NCBI GenBank assembly: GCA_002371295.1
Contig: DFGZ01000050.1
Location: forward strand, 1-11,848
Length of the DNA stretch: 11,848 nt
Source: Oribacterium sp. UBA3737
GTDB lineage: Bacteria > Bacillota_A > Clostridia > Lachnospirales > Lachnospiraceae
Direction of reading: 5' to 3'
Shown: positions 1 through 5,410 of the stretch, in pieces
Layout of the letters: every line of letters begins with the position of its first letter
Position numbering within the stretch: the first letter of the stretch is position 1
Made by a program: the position numbers and the translations under genes
The notes under the pieces: generated by a model
Databases searched by the model: none
What the model was told of the DNA's origin: nothing
What the model saw: only the letters and a program-made list of their open reading frames with translations

Positions 1-21
1 TACCAACTGAGCTATCTGGGC
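1..21 (-). tRNA. tRNA, 5' part only (cut by window edge)
   Basis: Read on the minus strand, this is the first 21 nt of a tRNA: a 7 nt acceptor strand GCCCAGA, the T8-A9 pair, then the D-arm start GCTCAGTTGGTA. The anticodon lies beyond the window edge, so the amino acid cannot be read. The acceptor and D-arm resemble bacterial tRNA-Phe, but that is a guess. It starts 5 nt after the tRNA-Gly 3' end, so both are probably cut from one precursor made from the promoter near 136-164. Confidence 0.8.
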
Positions 22-26
22 AACGC

Positions 27-97
27 AGCGGGTGATGGGAATCGAACCCACATGTTCAGCTTGGAAGGCTGACATTCTACCATTGAACTACACCCGC
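27..97 (-). tRNA. tRNA-Gly (anticodon TCC)
   Basis: The minus strand folds as a complete 71 nt cloverleaf. The acceptor GCGGGTG pairs perfectly with CACCCGC at the 3' end, with discriminator T at position 27. The anticodon stem TCAGC/GCTGA encloses the loop CTTCCAA, giving anticodon TCC, which reads GGA and GGG codons. The T-arm is GTGGG-TTCGATT-CCCAT. No CCA is encoded (GCG follows the discriminator), so the tail must be added by CCA-adding enzyme. It is the first tRNA after its promoter and is followed 5 nt later by another tRNA. Confidence 0.97.
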
Positions 98-106
98 GAA
101 GGTCTT

Positions 107-130
107 TCGCGTCGCTCATTTGTGACGCGA
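107..130 (-). other. Inverted repeat in the tRNA precursor leader
   Basis: A perfect 7 bp inverted repeat (TCGCGTC at 107-113, GACGCGA at 124-130) with a 10 nt loop lies between the -10 box and the tRNA-Gly 5' end. The predicted transcription start falls at its upstream edge, so the transcript could begin with a GC-rich hairpin. It has no U-tract and is not a terminator. It may shape RNase P processing or leader stability; that is inference. Confidence 0.5.
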
Positions 131-135
131 GTGTT

Positions 136-164
136 ATATTACACTAGAAAAACCTGTTTGTCAA
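136..164 (-). promoter_or_regulatory. Strong sigma-A type promoter of the tRNA cluster
   Basis: On the minus strand a perfect -35 TTGACA (159-164) is separated by exactly 17 bp from a -10 TAATAT (136-141). It lies in an AT-rich gap between the GH13 stop codon and tRNA-Gly and points at the tRNAs. The predicted start is near 129, about 32 nt before the mature tRNA-Gly 5' end. The near-consensus boxes fit the high output expected of stable RNA genes. Confidence 0.88.
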
Positions 165-195
165 CAAATTATAAAAAATTTCCAATAAAGTTCTG

Positions 196-2280
196 TCAGC
201 TCCGGGCTGCCAGATTACAGTAGTATATCTTTCCTGTATACGGACGGCAGTTACTCTTATAAATGCCCTTTTCCCTTATATAGTGCCTGGTCTGACCGGC
301 ATTATATCTTTCCTTCTCGGTAAGAAGAAGTCTCACCATCTGGTTATTTTCCTTTATTCCTGTACGCCATACCGGAATCTGCATTGTGATTTCATCTTCT
401 CCGCAGTTTATAACAATTATGGAAACTTCATTTTTATAGATCCGGGCATAAACAACATAGTTATATCCGGCCATAAGCTTCATCACTGATCCATACTTGA
501 ACACATCATACCTCTTATGTATTCCCGCAAGATAATGATGGTACTCTATAAGCTCCAGATCTTCATGCCCCCATGGATAAGGACGTCTGGAATCAGGCTC
601 CGTCCACCCCGTCATCCCGGCCTCATCACCATAATACAAAGTCGGAGCTCCGGGCCATGTCATCTGCATCATGGCTCCAAGCCTGTACAAAGCCACATTT
701 ACGCCCTGATCGGCCTCGTATGAGCCGCAGGTGCCTATACGGCCTACCTTCATATTGGTTCTGGTCAAAAAACGGCTGTGATCGTGATTTGAAAGCTGAT
801 TCATGGAACACAGGACCGAAACCTCCGGCATTCGTGACATATGATAGGTCATGGAATCAAAAAATCTCTTTCCATCACCTTTCAGTCTCTCGTCTCTCGA
901 ATCGGAATGTTTCTCCATGCCGATAAGGAACCATGTTATAGGTTCCATAAAGGCATCATAATTCATGATGGTATCCCACTCATCTCCCTGAAGCCACCAG
1001 AAAGGATCACCATAATGCTCCGCAAGTATCACGGCATTGGGATTAGCCTGTTTTACCACCTTTCTGAATCTCTTCCAGAATAAATGATTATAATCACCGG
1101 TGTGGCCAAGATCAGCTGCAACATCAAGACGCCAGCCGTCAACATTGTAAGGAGGGCTGACCCATTTCTTTCCGACTGCCAGTATCTTGTTTTCCAGCTC
1201 CTTGGAGCCCTCATAGTTAAGCTTTGGAAGAGTGTCATTGCCCCACCACTTCTCATAAGTGTTATTCTTAGGCCAGGCCTCGTCAGAATTGTCACCGAAG
1301 GCGAAATAATTATGATACGGACTTTCCTTCAGCTGATATGCACCGGCCTGATAATCGTTGGACTTATCCTTGTAATTGTAAAAATTGGACTTGTTCATCC
1401 ACTTGTTGTATGAACCGCAGTGATTGAACACACCGTCAATGATTACACGCATGCCCCTCTTGTGACATTCCTCAACGAACTTAAGGAACAGCCTGTCGCT
1501 GGCCTCCAGATTATCGTGATGAGTAGTGCGCACAGAATATTTGGTTGCACGGGCATTATCAGTCTCCCAGTCCTCAACGACGGATCCTCCGTCCTTTACG
1601 ATCTTTCCGATATGCGGATCGATATGGTCATAATCCTGTATATCGTACTTATGATTGGAAGGCGATACAAACAGAGGATTGAAATATATGACCTGAACCC
1701 CCAGATACTGGATGTAGTCAAGCTTATCCATAACCCCCTGAAGGTCACCGCCGTAGAATCTGTGAACATCAAAGGGTTCCACCGGTGTTTCCCAGTCTTC
1801 TATGCCCTTTACCGCTCTGCCGAGATAGATATACTCGTTATTCTTGACGTTGTTGCTCTTATCGCCATCATAAAACCGATCAATAAAGATCTGATACATG
1901 ATGGCACCCTTGACCCAGTCCGGGACATGGAACCCCGGCATAAGATGAAATGCCATCTGAGGATTCATATCCGCCGAAACCCCAAGCCTGTTATAATGCA
2001 GCTCCTCGCCCTGTTTCTCAATGAAAAAGCTATAACTGAGCATGGCATTACCCACGACAACCTGATACTCAAAGAAATCAAAATAGTCGTCGCTGAAGAT
2101 ACGGCGCATACGCTCTTTGGTATTGCTCTCGTGGAAATAAATGTAAACATCGTCTACATCCTGATATTTAGTTCTGAATCGTATTTTCACGGTATCTCCG
2201 GGATTCTGCTCCGCAGGAGAACGATAGTCATCGGTTCCCGCAGTATAGAGTGAATCCCAGTTGATCTCACTCATTGCCAT
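196..2280 (-). CDS. Glycoside hydrolase family 13 alpha-glucan hydrolase (neopullulanase/cyclomaltodextrinase-like), cytoplasmic
   Basis: A 694-residue alpha-amylase superfamily enzyme expected to cleave alpha-1,4 (perhaps alpha-1,6) bonds in maltodextrins or glycogen. Residues about 1-115 look like a CBM34-type beta-sandwich, followed by the catalytic barrel and a C-terminal beta domain after about 590. The conserved regions are present: DGVFNH 282-287, GWRLD 382-386 (nucleophile Asp386), acid/base Glu421 in ILAEHYGD, and NHD 498-500 (stabiliser Asp500). There is no signal peptide or membrane segment, so it should act inside the cell on imported or stored glucan. An in-frame TAG lies 9 nt upstream, so the start is ATG 2280 or ATG 2274. 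The ribosome site is weak: GAAGAG about 11 nt before the ATG. It lies 69 bp after hpt, where ftsH usually stands. Subfamily and exact substrate cannot be fixed by eye. Confidence 0.93.
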   Translation of the reverse strand: MAMSEINWDSLYTAGTDDYRSPAEQNPGDTVKIRFRTKYQDVDDVYIYFHESNTKERMRRIFSDDYFDFFEYQVVVGNAMLSYSFFIEKQGEELHYNRLGVSADMNPQMAFHLMPGFHVPDWVKGAIMYQIFIDRFYDGDKSNNVKNNEYIYLGRAVKGIEDWETPVEPFDVHRFYGGDLQGVMDKLDYIQYLGVQVIYFNPLFVSPSNHKYDIQDYDHIDPHIGKIVKDGGSVVEDWETDNARATKYSVRTTHHDNLEASDRLFLKFVEECHKRGMRVIIDGVFNHCGSYNKWMNKSNFYNYKDKSNDYQAGAYQLKESPYHNYFAFGDNSDEAWPKNNTYEKWWGNDTLPKLNYEGSKELENKILAVGKKWVSPPYNVDGWRLDVAADLGHTGDYNHLFWKRFRKVVKQANPNAVILAEHYGDPFWWLQGDEWDTIMNYDAFMEPITWFLIGMEKHSDSRDERLKGDGKRFFDSMTYHMSRMPEVSVLCSMNQLSNHDHSRFLTRTNMKVGRIGTCGSYEADQGVNVALYRLGAMMQMTWPGAPTLYYGDEAGMTGWTEPDSRRPYPWGHEDLELIEYHHYLAGIHKRYDVFKYGSVMKLMAGYNYVVYARIYKNEVSIIVINCGEDEITMQIPVWRTGIKENNQMVRLLLTEKERYNAGQTRHYIREKGIYKSNCRPYTGKIYYCNLAARS

Positions 2281-2320
2281 GAAGCACTATACTCTTCTTT
2301 CTCACATAAAATAGGACTCA

Positions 2321-2339
2321 GTGGGCGATAAACACCCAC
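2321..2339 (-). other. Hairpin between hpt and the GH13 gene
   Basis: The minus strand has GTGGGTG-TTTAT-CGCCCAC, a 7 bp stem with one G-U pair, starting 11 nt after the hpt stop codon. The following sequence TGAGTCCTATTTTATG has no continuous U-run, so it is a poor intrinsic terminator. It may be a partial terminator or an mRNA 3' protecting structure. I found no convincing promoter for the GH13 gene in this gap, so read-through from hpt is possible. Confidence 0.4.
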
Positions 2340-2349
2340 AATGCTACAT

Positions 2350-2880
2350 TTATTTATCGAACTCAACTACTCCGATATAAGGAAGATTACGATAACGCTG
2401 ATCATAATCAAGACCATATCCTACAACAAACTCGTCAGGAATTTCAAAGCATGAATACTTTACAGGAACTTCCTTTTCACGACGTGAAGGTTTGTTAAGC
2501 AATGTACAGATTTCAATGGATTTAGGATTACGGTCCAGAAGAAGCTTGCTTAAGTGGCTGAGCGTGTGTCCGGAATCAATGATATCCTCTACGATAAGAA
2601 CGTTTTTTCCCTCCAGAGGCTCATCGAGATCCTTGACGATTTTTACAATACCGCTTGAGGTTGTTCCTGCACCATAGCTGGAAACAGACATAAAATCGAA
2701 GGAAATATCAACATCATGTATTCTCTTGGCAAGCTCACACATAAACATAGCGCCGCCCTTAAGTATGCATATAAGATGAAGGGACCTTCCCTTATATTCC
2801 TCTGAAATCTTTTCCGCTATCTCAATAATCTTCTCTTCGATCTGTCCCTCAGGAATCAGAACTCTTACATGCTCCGTCAT
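2350..2880 (-). CDS. hpt: Hypoxanthine phosphoribosyltransferase
   Basis: This 176-residue cytoplasmic enzyme transfers the phosphoribosyl group of PRPP to hypoxanthine or guanine, making IMP or GMP (purine salvage). The PRPP-binding motif VLIVEDIIDSGHT spans residues 94-106, with acidic Glu98/Asp99 and Asp102. LKGG at 40-43 is the cis-peptide loop, SVSSYG at 65-70 is in the mobile loop, Lys130 is the expected base contact, and FVVGYGLDYD at 151-160 is the C-terminal signature. Length is typical. The start has a good site (AAGGAG, 8 nt spacing) lying inside the end of tilS. The genes overlap by 32 bp, which suggests coupled translation. The tilS-hpt pair is widely conserved in Bacillota; ftsH normally follows but does not here. 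Confidence 0.97.
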   Translation of the reverse strand: MTEHVRVLIPEGQIEEKIIEIAEKISEEYKGRSLHLICILKGGAMFMCELAKRIHDVDISFDFMSVSSYGAGTTSSGIVKIVKDLDEPLEGKNVLIVEDIIDSGHTLSHLSKLLLDRNPKSIEICTLLNKPSRREKEVPVKYSCFEIPDEFVVGYGLDYDQRYRNLPYIGVVEFDK

Positions 2881-3961
2881 TATTCTTTCTCCTTTTAATG
2901 CTTATAATTTCCTGATTTATCCTCAAAATCAGATGCTTTTTCCGATAATCGGCGCTCATCTTGTACGGAAGATCCAGATGGGCATTTCCGGGACCGTGGA
3001 TCAGTTTGTCCATATCACGAAAGTGAACCGCTCCCCAGTCCTTAAGAGGTGTCCCTATACGTCTGACCAGTTCAATCATTACATACTGCCTCACCAGCTC
3101 CGGATAAGACTTAAGTTCTGTAACCGGTATGGAGATTTCCATCCCCTCCTGTCCCGTCTTTTCCCGGTCCTTTATTTCGGCAAATTTATCAACATATTCA
3201 GATGCAAGTCTCGCAAAAAAATCATCAGCCTCCCTGAGGATATCAGCCGTATGGGCTATATGGGCGCTGGCTTCAGGATTTATCTCTCTAAGTCCCGGAA
3301 GAATCTCGCTTCTGATATGATTTCTCGTATACTGCGTATCGAGATTGGTGGAATCGATCACGTAAGGGATCCCATTATCTTTAAGCCTACTCAGTATATA
3401 TTCTCTCCTGACCGAAAGCAATGGACGAATTATGAACCCTCTTCTGGGTTCCATACCTGACAGCCCCCGTATACCGGAGCCTCTCACAAGATTGTGAAGT
3501 ACAGTTTCTGCCTGATCATCCATATGATGAGCCACCGCTATGAGGCATCTTGGCCTCTTGACCTCATTCCCGTCATCAGTACTTATATACTTTTCCTCAA
3601 TCTCTCTTCTCGTTTCCTCAAATGCTTCATATCTGAGGATCCTTGCCGCCTCCTCAAGACTCATGCCCTTTTCACGGGCAATCCCGGGAGCATCCACAAA
3701 AACTTTTTTAAAAGGAATGTCCCAGTTCCTGCAAAGCTCCTCAGAGAAATGCATATCTCTGTCAGCTTCCTCTCCGCGGATGCCATGATGAACATGCACC
3801 GCAAAAAGCCTGTATCCCAAAGACTCTTTAAACAGACTGAGAGCATATAACAGAAAGACCGAATCAGGTCCTCCCGAAAGCCCTACCAGCACACAGTCAC
3901 CCTTTTCCACAAGCCGGTGTCCTGTAATATAATTTCTGACACCCAGCATCTGCTTGTCCAT
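2849..3961 (-). CDS. tilS: tRNA(Ile)-lysidine synthetase, short form
   Basis: TilS attaches lysine to C34 of the CAU-anticodon tRNA-Ile using ATP, switching its codon from AUG to AUA; it is normally essential. With the start at 3961 the protein has 370 residues. The PP-loop SGGPDS is at 29-34, followed by FAVHVHHGIRGEEAD (53-67), AHHMDDQAET (144-153), the RGSGIRGLSGM segment (160-170) and RNHIRSEILPGL (213-224). A longer reading to 4030 is in frame, but its first 23 codons cover the likely promoter, and start 3961 gives a family-like distance to the PP-loop. No clear Shine-Dalgarno precedes 3961; ATG 3997 is the alternative. The protein ends soon after the first C-terminal domain (about 275-346), so the second C-terminal domain of longer TilS proteins seems absent. 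The 3' end overlaps hpt. Confidence 0.95.
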   Translation of the reverse strand: MDKQMLGVRNYITGHRLVEKGDCVLVGLSGGPDSVFLLYALSLFKESLGYRLFAVHVHHGIRGEEADRDMHFSEELCRNWDIPFKKVFVDAPGIAREKGMSLEEAARILRYEAFEETRREIEEKYISTDDGNEVKRPRCLIAVAHHMDDQAETVLHNLVRGSGIRGLSGMEPRRGFIIRPLLSVRREYILSRLKDNGIPYVIDSTNLDTQYTRNHIRSEILPGLREINPEASAHIAHTADILREADDFFARLASEYVDKFAEIKDREKTGQEGMEISIPVTELKSYPELVRQYVMIELVRRIGTPLKDWGAVHFRDMDKLIHGPGNAHLDLPYKMSADYRKKHLILRINQEIISIKRRKNNDGACKSSDS

Positions 3962-4004
3962 CTTTGTATCTTTTTTAATGAAATGTTCAATTCCCATACT
4001 GACT

Positions 4005-4013
4005 ATTATACCA
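4005..4013 (-). promoter_or_regulatory. Extended -10 promoter for tilS-hpt
   Basis: The minus strand reads TGGTATAAT, a perfect extended -10 (TGn then TATAAT). At 17 bp spacing the -35 position (4028-4033) holds only TTAATG, a poor match, which is typical where an extended -10 compensates. It lies downstream of the divIC terminator, so tilS needs its own promoter. The predicted start near 3998 is 37 nt before the chosen tilS ATG and 1-2 nt before the alternative ATG at 3997. Confidence 0.65.
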
Positions 4014-4086
4014 ATAAACTGTGATTTCATTAACCTTTAATCTATAGTTAATGACATTTTTATTAAATTTTCTTCCGCCTGCGAAC

Positions 4087-4114
4087 AAAAAAAGAGGGGA
4101 AATCCCCTCTTTTT
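4087..4114 (-). terminator. Intrinsic terminator after divIC
   Basis: A perfect inverted repeat with a GC-rich core (GAGGGGA at 4094-4100, TCCCCTC at 4103-4109) is extended by five A-T pairs to 4089 and 4114, and closed by a very short loop. On the minus strand it ends in seven T residues (4087-4093). It begins 10 nt after the divIC stop codon. The flanking A-run makes it potentially bidirectional, although no gene converges on it. Confidence 0.93.
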
Positions 4115-4123
4115 AAATCAAAA

Positions 4124-4435
4124 TCACTTCTCCGTGTCCGGTTTTATGATGATCTCATCCGGCAATTTAAGCCCAAAGATCTCTCTGGCCTTTTCCATAG
4201 TGAACTCTTTTGTCTTTACGTATATCTTTTTCTGCTCCAGTTCTTCCGACAGCCGCTTCTGCTCATCTATTTCAGCCTGAAGGCTCTCTTCCTGCAACTG
4301 ATATTCGTGAGCCTGTTCCCTCAGAGTCACACTACGCATGTGTATCGCAAATGCAATGCATAAAACAACTATCGTAATTCCGATGATTGCCAGACGATTT
4401 GATGCTTCATTTTTGTTTCTTCGTCTGTTCTTCAT
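4124..4435 (-). CDS. divIC: Septum formation initiator, DivIC/FtsB family
   Basis: This 103-residue single-pass membrane protein is expected to join the FtsL-DivIB/FtsQ subcomplex that links the Z-ring to septal peptidoglycan synthesis. It has a very basic cytoplasmic start (MKNRRRNKN), one transmembrane helix at about 15-32, a coiled coil rich in Glu, Gln and Leu at about 36-70, and a small C-terminal part with the family-like segment AREIFGLKLPDEIII (83-97). Length and layout match the family. The start has AGAGGA about 8 nt upstream. It lies 81 bp after rqcP, with its own promoter before it and a strong terminator after it, so it appears to be monocistronic. In spore formers yabP and yabQ usually separate it from rqcP; they are absent here. 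Confidence 0.92.
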   Translation of the reverse strand: MKNRRRNKNEASNRLAIIGITIVVLCIAFAIHMRSVTLREQAHEYQLQEESLQAEIDEQKRLSEELEQKKIYVKTKEFTMEKAREIFGLKLPDEIIIKPDTEK

Positions 4436-4454
4436 ATTTTTATCCTCTGATTGG

Positions 4455-4483
4455 ATTATAAACTCTTAAAAAATAAATAGCAA
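4455..4483 (-). promoter_or_regulatory. Sigma-A type promoter of divIC
   Basis: The minus strand shows -35 TTGCTA (4478-4483), a 17 bp spacer and a perfect -10 TATAAT (4455-4460). The predicted start is near 4448, leaving a leader of only about 13 nt that consists almost entirely of the Shine-Dalgarno sequence AGAGGA and its spacer. Confidence 0.72.
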
Positions 4484-4516
4484 GAACTCTGCCAATGTAT
4501 AAGATCCGGACCTGCT

Positions 4517-4756
4517 TCAAAGATATTCATACATATCCTTTGAATCTTCCTTATGAACAGTCTCCTGAATCGATGTAACCTTTACCTTGACGGATTTTGT
4601 ACCGAAGGATACCTCGATAACATCACCTATCTTCACCTCTGTACCGGCCTTCGCCACCTTATCGTTTATCATAACACGCCCGGTATCGCATGCCTCATTG
4701 GCAACAGTACGTCTTTTAATGAGTCTTGAAACTTTAAGATATTTATCTAAACGCAT
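4517..4756 (-). CDS. rqcP: S4-domain RNA-binding protein RqcP (YabO/Hsp15 family)
   Basis: A 79-residue protein with an N-terminal S4 fold: MRLDKYLKVSRLIKRRTVAN, then GRVMINDKVAKAGTEVKIGD (26-45) and a basic beta strand at 51-60. In Bacillota, RqcP binds obstructed 50S subunits and works with RqcH to add C-terminal alanine tails to stalled peptides (ribosome-associated quality control). The start at 4756 matches the family N-terminus and has AGGAG about 6 nt upstream. An in-frame extension to 4858 runs through the HU terminator hairpin and is not credible. It lies between hup and divIC, as in related genomes. I found no clear promoter of its own, so expression may come from HU read-through. 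Confidence 0.94.
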   Translation of the reverse strand: MRLDKYLKVSRLIKRRTVANEACDTGRVMINDKVAKAGTEVKIGDVIEVSFGTKSVKVKVTSIQETVHKEDSKDMYEYL

Positions 4757-4788
4757 AATTCTCCTATCCAAAAAATCTATTCTGTGAC

Positions 4789-4819
4789 AAAAAAGGATGG
4801 CTGCAATGCAACCATCCTT
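4789..4819 (-). terminator. Intrinsic terminator after hup
   Basis: An 8 bp perfect stem (AAGGATGG at 4793-4800, CCATCCTT at 4812-4819) with an 11 nt loop. On the minus strand it is followed by six T residues (4789-4794, partly shared with the stem). It starts about 50 nt after the HU stop codon. It would separate abundant HU mRNA from rqcP while allowing some read-through. Confidence 0.85.
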
Positions 4820-4868
4820 AATGTTAACTATAGTTATAAAACATGTTTTGAGTATCAAAACCTAAAAA

Positions 4869-5141
4869 TTAGTTAACTTTATCCTTAAGAGCCTTACCAG
4901 CCTTGAATCTTGGAGCCTTTGAAGCTTCAATCTTCATTGTTGCACCAGTTCTAGGATTTCTACCCTCACGAGCAGCTCTCTCAGCAACATCGAATGTACC
5001 AAATCCGATAAGCTGAACCTTATCACCGTTTGCAAGTGCATCTGAAATAGCATCGAAAATGCCCTTTACAGCAGCCTCAGCATCCTTCTTTGAAAGATCA
5101 GCTCTCTTAGCAACCTCTGCTACTAATTCTACTCTATTCAT
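4869..5141 (-). CDS. hup: DNA-binding protein HU
   Basis: A 90-residue histone-like protein of the HU/IHF family that bends and compacts DNA as a dimer. The N-terminal helices carry [19 protein letters not shown] (7-25), the core motif GFGTF is at 46-50, and the DNA-intercalating arm tip GRNPRTG is at 60-66, ending with the usual [10 protein letters not shown]. Length is exactly typical. The ribosome site is strong (GGAGG, 8 nt before the ATG), there is a consensus promoter upstream and a terminator downstream, so it is an independent, highly expressed unit between mfd and rqcP. Confidence 0.98.
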   Translation of the reverse strand: MNRVELVAEVAKRADLSKKDAEAAVKGIFDAISDALANGDKVQLIGFGTFDVAERAAREGRNPRTGATMKIEASKAPRFKAGKALKDKVN

Positions 5142-5228
5142 GTTATTTTCCTCCGTAATACCATCAGATTTATATTACCTGTTCATGACAGGCTTCCGAT
5201 GTATCTTATACTTTGTTTCACCTCTGAA

Positions 5229-5257
5229 ATTATATATTTATATATCAACCATGTCAA
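5229..5257 (-). promoter_or_regulatory. Consensus sigma-A promoter of hup, with about 80 nt leader
   Basis: The minus strand has a perfect -35 TTGACA (5252-5257), a 17 bp spacer and a perfect -10 TATAAT (5229-5234). The predicted start near 5222 gives a leader of about 80 nt. The leader contains a small inverted repeat (CCTGT at 5178-5182, ACAGG at 5188-5192) before the strong Shine-Dalgarno site. The rest of the 269 bp gap to mfd shows no gene, and I could not identify a convincing mfd terminator in it. Confidence 0.9.
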
Positions 5258-5410
5258 CAAAGAACCGCATAATCTCGTGGTTTTCAGCCATTTTTGCCCC
5301 TTTTGAAAGTGATTTTTCAGATAAATGTAATTTTATTTCATTATCAGGACTTCCCAAAGCAAAAATCAGTAAACTGCGGCTTTCGTAATATAACTGTCCA
5401 GCTCACAATT

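Noticed and set aside
32..223. Small plus-strand open frame at the left end
   Set aside because: It crosses tRNA-Gly, the tRNA promoter and the end of the GH13 gene on the opposite strand; there is no independent support.
1420..2253. 277-codon plus-strand open frame opposite the GH13 gene
   Set aside because: It is antisense to a gene with all GH13 catalytic motifs, has no recognisable domain, and is a shadow of that gene's codon pattern.
4757..4858. N-terminal extension of rqcP to ATG 4858
   Set aside because: It would translate the HU terminator hairpin, while the start at 4756 has a strong ribosome site and the family N-terminus.
5142..5410. A possible small gene or riboswitch in the mfd-hup gap
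   Set aside because: Only a consensus promoter, a 5 bp leader hairpin and a ribosome site are visible; no plausible coding frame on the minus strand and no known riboswitch pattern was seen.
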